Made by a program: the position numbers and the translations under genes
Shown: piece by piece, positions 16,901 to 25,838 of the stretch
How positions within the stretch are numbered: position 1 is the first letter of the stretch
How the letters are laid out: each line of letters opens with the position of its first letter
The notes under the pieces: model-generated
Database searches by the model: none
What the model saw: the letters and a program-made list of their open reading frames with translations, nothing else
Told to the model about the DNA's origin: nothing
Assembly: GCA_030248215.1 (NCBI GenBank)
Contig: JASANG010003745.1
Coordinates: 1 to 64,000 of the forward strand
Direction: 5' to 3'
Source: Enoplolaimus lenunculus
Lineage: Eukaryota; Nematoda; Enoplea; Enoplida; Thoracostomopsidae
DNA length: 64,000 bases

Positions 16901-18614
16901 CCAGTATCGGTGAGCCTAAAAATTTATAAGAGCTGCGTTGCTCTACGCTCTATAATACTTCATAAAAATTACTGAACGAGAGTGGTGAAATACTTTCATA
17001 AAATATAATATCATTGTACACTGTTAATTTTATGAGTTGATTGATCAATTCAGCTCTAGCGACTGCGTAATTTCTGAATTAGTATCAGTACACATTACAC
17101 TCACTTCGAGTTGAGTTGATTTTCACTCTGGGTTGAGATGACTCTGGATGAGGTGATTAATTAACTCAGAATGTATTGAATCAACTCAAAATTCTGAGTT
17201 CTGATAGTCCTAACTCAGACCGAGTGTTTCAACGCATTCTGAGTTAAAATCCACTTACACAAATTTACAGGGTATAAGTAGTCGATCGTTGACTTGCTAA
17301 GCCCTACGAAAAAAACATGCCGATTGAGCTGAACCAAAAAATTTTACAGATACTACACGGCAACTAAATTGTCGTAATCTCGTAAAAAATTCTACCAGAG
17401 CTGGAGCCAGAATAATATATCCGGTTACACTCTGCGACATACCCCACCTCCCATGGTATTGATTCCATTCACAGTGTGTTCCTCTTTTGCGTGGTTATAC
17501 AAGGTTCACCAATATATATACATATATACACATATATTTATATATGTATTATATACATATATAGTTGAACGGCTACTTTTCAACCTGAACCACCCTATAT
17601 GTTTCGTACAAATCACGACCCAGCTACTTTATAAGCCAATATTCATTCCCCGGCAAACTTTCTGCTACAATACTTTTACCAGGGAGCGACCGGAGGTGTT
17701 AAATACCGGAGCCGGAGGTCAACAAAACTTGCCGGAGCCGGACCTGGAGGTCAACAGAACTTGTCGTAGCCGGAGCTGGAGGTCTACAGAACTTGCCGTA
17801 GCCGGAGCCAGAGGTAAAGCCGGAGGTGAGGAACATTCAGGCAGTTAAAATGATGTTTGATTTGTTAATTTTAGCAAATATTTATCTGCAGTGTGTTGTT
17901 ATATCGTTTGGTTTCACGCTTATTTTTTTACGAAATCTCTGTAATTGTTTAGTCAAAATTCTGCCAAAACATAAAACAAAACACGCAAGTTTGACAAATG
18001 CTGTAAAACTTTGCAAAATTTCACAGCCGAAATTACCGCGAAACCTCCGGCAAAAATTACGCCGGAGTTGAAGCCGGAGGTCGATTTTTTGCTGGAGCCA
18101 GTGCCGAAGGCAGACCTACGGTTTATACCCTGGCTTTTACATTTTCATTCTCAATTGTCGGCAATTCCAGTGTTCGAACGCAAAATACAGCCGCAGCTGC
18201 GTGTTCCGTATCTTCACATTTAAGCGTCGTTGGCTCCCATTTATCTTCTCGTACGTAACATCCTTGATGATTTTTGAGTCGAACCAAACTATTTCCGGGT
18301 TGACACTCGGGGATCCGTTTAAGTTCCGAGTTATCTCTATCACAGCGATATTCGACGACCGGTTCTATAATCCAGGTTTGAGGTTTCCGCAAAATGTTCG
18401 CTGTAGCAGTGATTCGGCGATTGAAAAATTCACAAGTTAAATAGCGTTGTGTAGCGCCGTTGATCAGGCCAACGTGCCATGCCCGCGTTTGACGGTCTAA
18501 CGACTCACATGGATGGCTTGTAGTTGAACTGGTCACCGGACCGGTGTCTGAAAAATTGGCCGAGTGGAATTTTATGCTTTTGACAAAAATAATAGGCTTT
18601 TTGGAAAGTGACAT
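4798..18614 (-). CDS. fascin, actin-bundling protein (eight exons)
   Basis: Fascin cross-links parallel actin filaments in filopodia and other protrusions and is made of four beta-trefoils. Transcript-order exons are 18614-18141, 16915-16594, 16297-16040, 8712-8532, 7563-7402, 7173-7037, 5342-5224 and 4944-4798. Every junction is GT-AG and phase-consistent; total 1800 nt, 599 residues (human fascin-1 is 493). Co-linear matches to human fascin include WHVGLINGATQRYLT, HPQVALASLTRHTFAR, MPWGCDALITLEW, GLAFRDIAGQYLTATGPNG, QGVDLVANKAQISDYETFQL, NRPIVVLRCSYGYVGYK and SEGRYLRANQNG. There is an N-terminal extension of about 34 residues and an acidic 18-residue tail after LWEF. The position equivalent to human Ser39, the PKC switch, is Ile. 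Intron 3 is 7.3 kb and packed with repeats. The start Met at 18614 is the first in the open frame, but an acceptor-like ttttcag ending at 18548 leaves a further upstream exon possible. Confidence 0.93.
5224..5342 (-). CDS. fascin exon 7 (trefoil 4, middle)
   Basis: Acceptor tttctag, donor gtgcag. It encodes PNMKYVRVDRNADVWADAI and QEEFRVAVRGNTKLTLQ, the counterpart of human TGKYWTVGSDSAVTSSG and DFFFEFCDYNKVAIKV. Phase 1 in, phase 0 out. Confidence 0.9.
5402..5715. repeat. CCGGTTCCGG-type MITE in fascin intron 6
   Basis: Starts gggtgcaaccggtattccgg and ends ccggtattttgttgcacc, so the ends are inverted. Subterminal CCGGTTCCGGTA units recur inside. Related copies are at 23973-24265, 34745-34815 and 57640-57712. 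Intron 6 otherwise has no gene. Confidence 0.7.
6100..6475. repeat. CCGGAGCCGG-type MITE in fascin intron 6
   Basis: The right part has gccggagccggagctggag and ends in ccggttgtaccctg. The left part has aggtctgtacattacttcgg and cttccgtctccg in inverted sense. The same family is at 9459-9810, 17640-18131 and 56985-57050. Confidence 0.6.
6578..6741. repeat. TTAGGC-core MITE, near-perfect 8-bp TSD
   Basis: Flanks are gctttaat and gctttcat. Ends are GACCCATGTATAGAACAGGG and CTGGTCTTATACATGAGCC; the core holds four to five TTAGGC-like units. It lies within fascin intron 6. Confidence 0.8.
7037..7173 (-). CDS. fascin exon 6 (trefoil 4, first part)
   Basis: Acceptor tttttag, donor gtaacc. With the split codon it gives RPIVVLRCSYGYVGYKNAY, RLECNRPTYSIMTM and AHGGVYLR, matching human NRPIIVFRGEHGFIGCRKV and LDANRSSYDVFQL. 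Phase 2 in, phase 1 out. Confidence 0.92.
7402..7563 (-). CDS. fascin exon 5 (trefoil 3, second half)
   Basis: Acceptor tttgtttttag, donor gtatga. It reads DDSTNFNIDWHADGGVSL, VPDGRYITAKANGHMFATS and EKFLFYIVN, matching human [20 protein letters not shown] and LFLMKLINRP. Phase 2 in and out; Arg of NRP is split over the junction. Confidence 0.92.
7590..7652. repeat. short tandem repeat, ~27 bp x ~2.5
   Basis: Two direct copies and one decayed copy of aggatttcatttcggaagcg, immediately upstream (in transcript sense) of fascin exon 5, inside intron 4. Confidence 0.75.
7913..8129. repeat. TTAGGC-core MITE with long core
   Basis: Starts GGCCCATGTAAAGATTAG and ends CCCCTGTTCTTTACATTGGCC-like. The core at 8037-8088 is a run of about eight TTAGGC/TTAGGT/TTAGGA units, the longest here. 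Located in fascin intron 4. Confidence 0.85.
8532..8712 (-). CDS. fascin exon 4 (trefoil 3, first half)
   Basis: Not evident as a long open frame; found by translating between splice sites. Acceptor attacag, donor gtaagc. It reads GVDLVANKAQISDYETFQL, then an Arg/Ser-rich stretch RRSRSLSRCRLRTVKETYW and SVQHSTGALLTIQNDK. The first part matches human [20 protein letters not shown]. Phase 1 in, phase 2 out. Confidence 0.9.
8990..9262. repeat. palindromic AT-rich foldback
   Basis: Contains paired motifs such as ggcctatgccaatctgctat with agcagattatcataggcc, and a central gaccaatctaatttgattg / tttggtca. It looks like a foldback MITE inside fascin intron 3; boundaries are approximate. Confidence 0.5.
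9459..9815. repeat. decayed CCGGAGCCGG-type MITE
   Basis: Has ccggttccggcaacaaatcg and cttcggctctggca near one end and ttccggcttcggctccaac with ctccggcgccggg near the other. Member of the family at 17640-18131. Confidence 0.5.
10559..10807. repeat. MITE with ~25-bp TIR ATGCGTACACCAGGTAAG
   Basis: Left end acaatatcatgcgtacacc, right end ggtgtacgcatggtattgt: almost perfect inverted repeats. Inside, gcttcagtg/ggcactgaag motifs recur in both orientations with spacing of about 55-60 bp. Single copy in the window. Confidence 0.8.
10861..11288. repeat. tandem array, 54-bp unit x ~8
   Basis: Unit begins gcaaaaatcatttttaaatt and ends gaaaagaag; starts are at 10861, 10915, 10969, 11023, 11077, 11131, 11185 and 11239. 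Units are nearly identical except the last, which has several changes and a deletion. Very AT-rich minisatellite in fascin intron 3. Confidence 0.95.
11921..12119. repeat. MITE family with GGAAAAATTGTAAGG core
   Basis: Shares aaacgcaacttttactgtatg, gaaaattgtaaggt, accttaccattttatcac and a GC-rich end tctcccctggttccg with 12420-12617, 51030-51237 and 55225-55336. Ends are approximate. Confidence 0.55.
12420..12617. repeat. second copy of the GGAAAAATTGTAAGG MITE family
   Basis: Contains ggaacgcaatttttactc, gcggaaaaattgtaaggc, attttatcacaaacaa and ends gcatccgctagtgc. The paralogue at 51030-51237 ends tattcgctagtgg. Confidence 0.55.
12640..12788. repeat. MITE family with CCCGTAGCCAGCTCACC ends
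   Basis: Starts ggctcgtagctaactcacc and ends ttgcctacgggccc, giving inverted ends, with ggggctaaaaa and aaaagttttcc subterminal. Other copies: 21801-21952 (reverse), 27065-27300 (reverse), 40671-40800, 47876-48028, 48632-48772 (reverse), 51984-52110, 52884-53046. Confidence 0.65.
13741..13905. repeat. decayed E-box MITE
   Basis: Contains gcagctgcaagtcacttg, gcagctgcaagtatttcgg, gatgcagctgcgagttctcg and aaaacttgtatgtgtgaat, matching the family at 38961-39257. The left end is lost. Confidence 0.6.
14133..14555. repeat. tandem array, 141-bp unit x 3
   Basis: Starts at 14133, 14274 and 14415 with gtgaagcttatgaac; each unit ends gctcgtcgagatct. Units differ at only a few bases, so the expansion is recent. 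In fascin intron 3. Confidence 0.95.
15185..15637. repeat. TA-flanked MITE, full-length (453 bp)
   Basis: Ends TACTGTATTGACCCGAATAA and TTATTCGGGTAACTACAGTA are inverted repeats flanked by TA, as in Tc1/mariner-like elements. Inside: gagtccgtaagcggataaag, accaaataaagttgag, gttgcaataccgag, ggccaaataaatatcag. No transposase frame. Confidence 0.85.
16040..16297 (-). CDS. fascin exon 3 (trefoil 2 to start of trefoil 3)
   Basis: Acceptor ttgtttcag, strong donor gtaaga. It encodes FHIEFHRNGGLAFRDIAGQY, LTATGPNGLLGFRSSNASR, NELFMIENS and ASNGKHVSCQ. The Ser in HVSCQ corresponds to human Ser274. Phase 1 in and out. Confidence 0.94.
16594..16915 (-). CDS. fascin exon 2 (end of trefoil 1, trefoil 2)
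   Basis: Acceptor atttttag, donor gttagt. It encodes AHRYWLFQHSTNQKYLAAT, HPQVALASLTRHTFAR and MPWGCDALITLEWHQAHGG, matching human HPQVNIYSVTRKRYAH and VPWGVDSLITL. Length 322 nt, phase 0 in and phase 1 out. Confidence 0.93.
17020..17270. repeat. TGAGTTGA-rich foldback in fascin intron 1
   Basis: Many alternating gagttgatt / aatcaactc and ctcagaat / ttctgagtt motifs in both orientations, implying hairpin potential. Boundaries uncertain. Confidence 0.4.
17515..17565. repeat. TATA/CATA microsatellite
   Basis: Imperfect run of atatatacatatatacac and tatatatgtattatatac in fascin intron 1. Confidence 0.8.
17640..18131. repeat. CCGGAGCCGG-type MITE with tandem subrepeat
   Basis: Four tandem units of about 36 bp around ccggagccggaggtcaac at 17700-17830, then an AT-rich centre, then ttgaagccggaggtcg and acctacggtttataccctgg. 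It ends 10 bp short of the fascin exon 1 donor, so it forms the start of intron 1. Confidence 0.7.
18141..18614 (-). CDS. fascin exon 1 (N-terminus, beta-trefoil 1)
   Basis: Open from Met at 18614 (in-frame TAG nine bases upstream of that codon) to the donor gtaaaag, phase 0. After about 45 residues without a family match it reads WHVGLINGATQRYLTCEFF, ITATANILRKPQTWIIEP and NSLVRLKNHQGCYV, aligning with human QFGLINCGNKYLT onward. About 20 extra residues follow WIIEPVV. The 5' boundary is uncertain: ccaatttttcag could be an acceptor giving a start at 18547. Confidence 0.82.
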
Positions 18615-18872
18615 AGAATGTTCCTAAATTCGACCTAAATTCGTCCTGACATACCTACTTATAGAGGTAATCAAAGACGATTTTTTCCGAATAAACAGCA
18701 TTTGACAAATTTTCCAGTCAACTACAAAGCTTTTAACCATCAGTCTGTCAAAGTTGGTCTTACAAAATCAACTGGTGGACTTAGTTCACTTTATTGTCAA
18801 TCCAGAAACACTCTAATTGCAACAGCCGAACTGTAAGTTGTTAAGCTTCGAACTTGTAGTTTTGTTTCAATC

Positions 18873-19205
18873 TACTATAGTGACCCAAATAAAACGTGGG
18901 GTAATAAGAAGGGGTTCTCATTTTGAGTCCCAATCAATAGGAGTCCGTATACCCCTAAGAAGAGTTCGTAAGCGGATAAAGTCCCTAAACGCGATTTATA
19001 GTCCATAAATAGCAATTTTCCATAAGTACAATGCATAAATATCTCCAGGCCACAGGTCCAAATAAAGTTGAATTCCGAACTATAAAGCATACTTAAGTTT
19101 TGAAAGTACATTCCTAACCTGGCATTATCGCTAAATAACTGTCCGTAACCGAATAACAAGAGAAATAAATATCAGTCCTTAGCGATTATTCGGGTCACTA
19201 CAGTG
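18873..19205. repeat. TA-flanked MITE, internally deleted (333 bp)
   Basis: Starts tactatagtgacccaaata and ends attcgggtcactacagtg. Keeps gagtccgtatacccct, agcggataaagtccctaaac and ccaaataaagttgaattcc; about 120 bp is missing relative to 15185-15637. Confidence 0.8.
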
Positions 19206-19295
19206 CGATAAGTCGTCGCTCAACACCTTATTGTTCGGCAGTGTCTGAAGTTAACATTTAAGACTAAGTTTAACCCCAAGCACATTCGTAAGCCC

Positions 19296-19400
19296 ACGCT
19301 ACCGCATAATGGTCGACAAATTGTCGATTCGACGAAATTTCGGATTACAAGTTGTCATGCGGCAAATTGTTGCGATACCATTATTGAATTTAATCAGTAA
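19296..19400. repeat. GACAAATTGTCG-type MITE fragment
   Basis: Contains ataatggtcgacaaattgtc, cgaaatttcggattacaag and cggcaaattgttgcg. Same family as 31783-31998, 39560-39654, 54050-54120 and 61349-61557. Confidence 0.55.
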
Positions 19401-19699
19401 ATATGTCACAGCATAATTGTTTCAAACCGCTATGGCCTTGAAACCCAATCAAAACAAGTCAAATACCCATATCCTCAAACACGTGGGGAACCTTACCAGT
19501 TAATAGCAAGAGTTTTGATAAAACAACCGACCTGATACTCCTGGGAAGCTTAATTTTTGTAAGGTTTTATTGGCCAAAGACATTTGCCGAACAAAACCTA
19601 TTGCCAGCTGGTTACAGGTGCTGATCACAGTAATGCGTTCGGAGTTCACTATTGAGTCTGTGCACTGGAGACAAAAGAATTGCAGAATTTAGAGACTAC

Positions 19700-20000
19700 G
19701 AGACTTAGGCTTAAGCTTAAGTTTAAATTTAGATACATATGTTTAGGCTTTGGCAGTCCCATTAATTAGCCTAAACAATTCTGGTCATAAAATAAAATTT
19801 TAGACACATATGTGTTTTGGCTTAGGCTCAGTTGGCAGTGCTATTAGTTGGTCTACACAATACCGGTCATAAAGCAAAATTGACATACTCAAATAAATTT
19901 TGACACATATGTGTTTGGGCTTAGGCTTAGCTGGCAATCCCATTAATTAGTCCAAATAATGCCGGTCCCAAAGCAAAATAGAAACACTCAAATATATACA
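19700..20000. repeat. three diverged tandem units around ACACATATGTGTTT
   Basis: Units begin near 19733, 19803 and 19902 with acatatgtgtttgggcttag, then ggcaatcccattaattag and gccggtcataaagcaaaat. TTAGGC-like hexamers are embedded in each. Confidence 0.7.
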
Positions 20001-20304
20001 AACTTACATGTTTGGTGCATGGTTTTGACTGAATTTACCGGCATGGGTTACTGTTAACAAAAAAAACGAGTGTCTATGATTATGTTAATGAACCTAAAAT
20101 TTGTTAAATGTTTCATAATTTTCAAAAATATTTAGATACCAGGTCGAGCCCCCGCCACATCCACAGGAACATTTTTTGATGAAGGACTCTATATGGTTCT
20201 GCTTAATTTATAAGTAATATTCTTTCCCATCAAGTTTCAATGCAGGTTGCTAAGATATAACGCGGTTTAAGACAGACATTTGAGCTGAAACTTTTGCAAA
20301 CTTT

Positions 20305-20490
20305 GACCCATGTTGAGATTAGGGGCGGAACGTTTTTCTATGGGACTGCAATAGAGTTGAGCTTAAAAGCTATAGATTATTTTTTCTTAGGCGCAGGCTT
20401 AGGCTCAAGCTCATTCTTACGCTTTGGCTTTAAGCTACGGCTTAGGAATAATCATATATTACTGTTACTGCCCTGTTCTTTACATTGGCC
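20305..20490. repeat. TTAGGC-core MITE, perfect 8-bp TSD
   Basis: Flanked by caaacttt at 20297-20304 and 20491-20498. Ends GACCCATGTTGAGATTAGGG and CTGTTCTTTACATTGGCC; core of degenerate TTAGGC. Confidence 0.88.
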
Positions 20491-21176
20491 CAAACTTTAA
20501 TAAACCATTGGACTAAATTTTCCAAGGTTTCCAAATAAATTAATGCTGACACTTAAAAATTTTCTAGTCTGCTGAAAAAGCCTTATTTTTTGCACGTGAG
20601 CGCATTCATATACTTGGTTTTGTGTGCCACTAAGTACTAATTTTAGCCGTCCTTCACAAGCTATTTATACACCAAATTAATGTAAAATGGTATAAAAATA
20701 CGAACCAATACAGATATAACTGAACATGAAGCCGTTAATATATAAGTAAACAGTTAATATATTTTTAGCCCAAAATTTAATATATACCTCAAAATATTGA
20801 TGCTTAAAATTAACTGTTAATAATGAAATTATACGCGACACCATCTTTTAAGAACATCTTTTAAACATTTCCGTTGCCCTTCTATCATTTCTTTTTCAAA
20901 TTTCCAAAAAGTACGACATACATTTTTAGAGCTCGCAACAAAAAAATGTTACGAAAAAACACCTCTAATAATTATCTTAATAACAACTAAAATAGTATTT
21001 TCTATACTCCAGTTTACCCTCTTATGATTATTCAAAGAGCGCGAGTAAACTATGAAGAATTGTCGTGATTTTCACTAAAATGCCTCTGAATGCGTACATC
21101 AATTCGAGAAAAAATATCTATTAACGAGCGAACCGGCATAAAACAATGAGAAACTGAAAAAGTAGGATATATACAT

Positions 21177-21262
21177 AAATAAATCAATAAATAAATAAAT
21201 ACATAAATAAATAAATAAATAAAGGAATAAAGATAATATGTATATATGTTTATTTATTTATT
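21177..21262. repeat. AATA-type microsatellite
   Basis: Run of ataaataaatacataaataa with an adjoining inverted tttatttattta, followed by tatata. Confidence 0.8.
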
Positions 21263-21324
21263 TTATATATACCTTATTTTTCGTTATTTCGGATAAGGAA
21301 ATGTGCAAGGAATAACGTTCACAA

Positions 21325-21537
21325 CTAAAGTACGTTTTAAAGCTTCGAACTCAACTTTATTTGATCCTGGAGTCATTTATGCGCTACAATTAGGGATAAC
21401 TGACATTTATGGACTCTAACTATTGTTTAGGGGCTATATCCACTTACGAACGCTTATTAGGGATACGGACTCCTATTGATTGGGACTCAAATTGGGGACC
21501 CCCTCTTATTACCCCTCTTATTCGGGTCACTACAGTA
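21325..21537. repeat. TA-flanked MITE, right half only
   Basis: Contains cttcgaactcaactttattt, cgcttattagggatacgg, gattgggactcaaattgg and ends ttattcgggtcactacagta. Reverse orientation to 15185-15637; the other half is missing. Confidence 0.78.
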
Positions 21538-21800
21538 CAACCCACAAATATATGCACTCAAAAATACCCAACATAACTTTTAACATCAAAAGCATTGTGA
21601 GATTTGGTCAAGCTTATTGAAGTGTTTCTGGTTCGCACAAACAACATTCGCCACCTTCAGAAGAGTTTCAAAATATGTTTCAGTATCCGTTGAACGCATA
21701 CACGCTGTTTAATATTCGGCAATTCTATAAACACAACCGGGCATTTAATTAATACCATAACTGAATTTCAAACATTAAGAAAAGGTACAAATCCTTACAT

Positions 21801-21952
21801 AGTCAGCCAGAGCGAAGCGTTGTGGTGGCTAAGCCCCCATCGGAAACTTCCCCTCCCCTAAAAAACTTCCAATCATGTAAAACCTTGGATCAACCTCTTG
21901 GTAAGTTTTTAGCCCCCACCCCCAGAATGTTGAGCTGACTACTAGCGTGCAA
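21801..21952. repeat. CCCGTAGCCAG-type MITE, reverse orientation
   Basis: Inverted ends agtcagccagagcg and gttgagctgactac, with aaaaaacttcc and gtaagtttttagcccccac subterminal. More diverged than 51984-52110. Confidence 0.45.
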
Positions 21953-22313
21953 ACGCTGAGATGGACGCGTTCCAGTTGAAATTTTAGCTTCTAAAACCAG
22001 CATCTGCCGTCGAACGCCGATACGAAAATGTTTCAGACTTGAATTACTTCCGCTGGCTGCAACGTTTACATATTTTATTTAAAAACAATTTTCAAAAATA
22101 GTCGTGATATTATGTATGCGTTTAGAAATTTTATTAATATGTACTTAAATTGGCCATTAAGCTGCTATTTATTGCGCATCAATTAGTCCTTTGTACAGAA
22201 CAGATCCCGAACGCTAAGTTGAAATCTAAACCGAAACCCAAAACCTCATGCGGAAACCCTGAGCCAAAGCTCAAGCCTAAACCTAAGCTTAAAATCTAAG
22301 CCTAAACCTAAGC

Positions 22314-22528
22314 GGCCCATGTATACAACAGGGACGGAACAGTAGTATAAGCATATTCCTAAACCTAAGCCTTAGCCTAAGCCTAAGCCTAAGCGTATGG
22401 ATGAGCCTATTCCTAAGCCTAAGCCGAAGCCTAAGCCTAAGCCTAAGCAAAAAATTAGTCTAAAGCTTAAACTGACTCTATTATAGCCCCTTCAGAAAAC
22501 GATCCGGCCCTGTTCTATACATTGGGCC
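22314..22528. repeat. TTAGGC-core MITE (GCCTAA strand)
   Basis: Starts GGCCCATGTATACAACAGGG, carries three blocks of cctaagcctaagcc and ends CCTGTTCTATACATTGGGCC. Upstream 22205-22313 is a further degenerate CCTAAR tract. Confidence 0.82.
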
Positions 22529-22952
22529 GCCTATAAGCTTTATCCTACGCCTAAATCAAGAAAGGCATACGATTTTTTTGGGCACCTGTTTTATACGCTG
22601 ACGATGATTATAATCTCGTTTTGGGCGTTCAAAATAAACACGCGAATTTTTTAGTTAAAATATTTTCTAAAAACCTTGTCTAAACACATAAATGGTACAC
22701 TTGTAGTAATACTAAAAATCGATTAAACATCTGGTGTCTACATCTCTCATTGTTAAAATTGAAATACGAAGCGAAGGGTCGATACATTGTGACGGCATTA
22801 ATAATACACGAAGACCGCGGGCTATCACAGACTCTTCTCGTGTTTTCGGGCCGCGGAAGTTAAATTTTCAGTGAATTGGCAATTGTAAATGTGAAGCTAA
22901 CTTTTACACCAAAATTTCAATTGAGCCTTTAAAATTAATTTTAATATCTTAA

Positions 22953-23539
22953 TACTGTAGTAATCCGAATAAGAGAAGAAAGATCGGGTTCTCGTTTTGA
23001 GTCGCAATCTATAGGAGTTTGTATCTGTGATTGGAGTATGTTAGCAGATAGAGTCCATTAGTATTGACAAGAGTCCAGTAAAGACACCAAAGCAGTAGAA
23101 TGAACGACAGGGGCGTCCGCAGAAAATTATATTTGGGGGAGGGTACCGAATAATTTTGGGGAGTCGCTACAATATTTATATACTTTTAATAGACCCTGTC
23201 TATTTTAGGGGCACCAGCCAAATTTGGGCGGATACGACCCCCAATCCCCCCGTGGGGACGCCCTTGATAACAGAGGCTGTAAAAATATGTAACCGCTAGA
23301 TAAGCCGCATAAATTTTTCTGAAATCACAAAAAACATTAACGGATATATGACAATCAACAAAAATACTTCGGAGCAAGTCCATTCTGCCCAAAAAATACA
23401 AAAATAAGCGAGTTGAGTAAAGCTAACATGTGGTGAATTAAAAATAAACAACAGTCCGTAACCAAATAACAGGAGTGCACTTGTTGAAGAAGCAAAATAA
23501 TTATAAGTCTTGCTAAAATCTATTCGAGTCACTACAATA
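22953..23539. repeat. TA-flanked MITE interrupted by another MITE
   Basis: Left end tactgtagtaatccgaataa, right end attcgagtcactacaata. The middle is split by the unrelated element at 23110-23267, which explains the extra length of about 590 bp. Confidence 0.75.
23110..23267. repeat. nested MITE with GGGGCGTCC ends
   Basis: Starts aggggcgtccgcag and ends cgtggggacgccctt, with ttgggggaggg / ccaatcccccc subterminal. Inserted into the TA-flanked MITE, so it is the younger of the two. Confidence 0.65.
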
Positions 23540-23972
23540 ATTATATTAACCTTTTCTCGCATGAATTTGCGCAGTTTAAACTGAAATGTATATTTTTTAA
23601 GTTTGGATTGGAACTTTAAACTGAATTCCATTTAAAGTTGTTTATAACACGATACTCAGGGATAGGAGTCATTTATCATCGCACATACAAACACATATAT
23701 ATTAAAAGTAGTTTTTGCTGATTAACGTCCTCATGATTTTCTTTACAAGCCGTCCCGTTCATTTTACCTTTACGAATTTCTGTTGTCGGTTCTTCTTTGT
23801 TCCTTAGTTTTTAGCCTGGCAAATCCTTTGTTTCCCAAACAAAAACAACAGTCCTGCTGTTGTGTTAAGTTTGAAAATTCTACGGCTTTAGCATATTTTT
23901 GATATATAGTTGTTTTAATTATTTTTACAGCATCATTTTGATTATAGTGTAAGGCTATTGTAAGTTATATAC

Positions 23973-24265
23973 ACGGGTGCAACCGGAATTATAAAATACA
24001 GGAACCAATGCCAAATCCTGAAACAAATGCAGCAAATGGAAACGTATGAATATGGCACAAATTGATAATTTTGGCAATACACACTCAGACAATTTTAGAA
24101 AAATAAGTTTGAATAATATGCCAATTTTACTTACATTTTCGAATGAAAAAAATTTGAATACCGAAATTAACGGCAAATTCCGGTGAAAATATACCGGATT
24201 GTTTCCAGAACCGGATAGTGAAAAATACCGTATTTTCTGGTCGGAATCGAAATTCCGGTTACAGC
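23973..24265. repeat. CCGGTTCCGG-type MITE
   Basis: Starts acgggtgcaaccggaatt and ends gaaattccggttacagc; internal aattccggtgaaaatatacc and agaaccggatagtgaaaaat mirror 5402-5715. Confidence 0.65.
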
Positions 24266-24340
24266 TATATATATACATATACATACATACATACATATAT
24301 ATTTATATATATGTATATATATACATATATATAGACAGAT
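24260..24340. repeat. TATA/CATA microsatellite
   Basis: Run of atatatacatatacatacat grading into tatatatgtatatatatac directly after the CCGG MITE. Confidence 0.8.
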
Positions 24341-25148
24341 GATTCAGCTTACAACTTAAACTCTTGGCTGCGCTTGAGATTTGATACAGAGCTAACTAGC
24401 AAATCTCTAGTGAAACTGCAATATAATTTTTAGTGCGCTTTCAAGCGGATCGCAATTTATTAATTGATTTTACGCTAAGCTTTCATGCTTTGATGACGGT
24501 TTTGAACAGCACGGTTAAGCAGAATATGACTTCAGCTCAGAATAATTTTATGACATATAAACGTACGAATTAGCGCATAAAAAGGATACTAATATACCTT
24601 TTAAAAATTTCTGAAGGCGTGGCGAGTGTATGCATTTCTGAATGTATTTCAATTCACCTATAGTTCTTTTATTATACCTAAGAGTAAAAAATTTTGTCGT
24701 TCACAAGCTCGCTTCAAAAAATTATTGTTTTGCTTGTCGAAATAAAATCTGAATTTAGCCCTGATTAAGAGCTGGGTTGGGTTACTGAAACTGCGGTAAA
24801 CCAGGTCGCAAAGTTAACCAGGTCGCAAAGTTTAGTTCGGCCACAGGTTTCTGCGAATCTAAAATTAAATGAATAGCTTATTACTCTGATTTAGAAAAAA
24901 TTAGGCTCTTGGGGCATAATTTTTAGGCAAATGTACATGAAATCGGCAGCTATGGAACTGAATTTCCTCTTTTCAATCTGTTTACGTTTACACGGCCTTT
25001 CGGTAAAGCCCAAATATGATAATCATAACAGTTCCCCGAATAGCTTAGGGACAGCGCAGTATTCGGTATTAATCAAAATATGATGATACAAACCATGGTT
25101 TTCTCACAGGTTTAACTCGTAATCAATAGCTCGTTTCCTCTGAATATT

Positions 25149-25342
25149 GGGCCAATTTTCTTATGGAACAGGGCCGTTACAGTAGTATAAGCAATTCCTA
25201 TTTTTTAAACCTAAGCATAAGAATCAGCGTATACATAAAAGCCAAAGCCTAAGTCTAAGAGTAAGCAAAAAATCAGTCTAATGCGTAAGCTTACTCTATT
25301 GCAGTCCCGCACAAAAACGATCAACCCATCATCTTTTGGGCC
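25149..25342. repeat. TTAGGC-core MITE, decayed
   Basis: Starts gggccaattttcttatgg, keeps ggaacagggccgttacag, aagcctaagtctaagagtaag and ctattgcagtcccgc, and ends catcttttgggcc. Confidence 0.7.
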
Positions 25343-25487
25343 GGAGATTGGCAAAATGGTTTCGGGTTTGGAACCCATATCAAGCTGTTTTTGTTTCCAT
25401 ATTCTAATTCTAGCATTGGTGTTCCATAATTTAGATCCGAGCAATCTAGTGTTTAATATTTGAAGTAAAATGCTTGTTCTGCAATAA

Positions 25488-25579
25488 GGGCCAGGTTTAT
25501 CCTTTTATACGCTGTGGCTTAAGCGCTTAAGAATATGCTTATAAATACGATAGTTACGCCACTCAAAGTAACATTGGCC
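25488..25579. repeat. TTAGGC-core MITE, truncated
   Basis: Keeps ggcttaagcgcttaagaat, atgcttataaatacg and the end ctcaaagtaacattggcc of the 'GTTACTTTAA' variant. Confidence 0.6.
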
Positions 25580-25838
25580 AAATGAACTCTAAATTTCTTC
25601 GTTGTTACGACCATTGTTTTTCAAAGGAGAAAATATTCATTTTACTTTGCAAGTTGTCGTGTTCAAAATATTATATTACATCACAATCTTAGTTTGTTTC
25701 AAAAACGGTTTATGTCAAATGTTCAGCTAATTTTCAGATTAATTTTCCCATATACCATTAGATGTGCCGATTTGGAATTTTATCGGACGCAAATTCATTC
25801 TAAATTAAGCGTTTAATTTTAGTCCTGTTCCTTTCGAT

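Noticed and set aside
22205-22528. Interstitial telomere or nematode origin inferred from TTAGGC
   Set aside because: The hexamers are short, degenerate and confined to MITEs with their own inverted ends and target duplications, and fascin argues against a C. elegans-like nematode.
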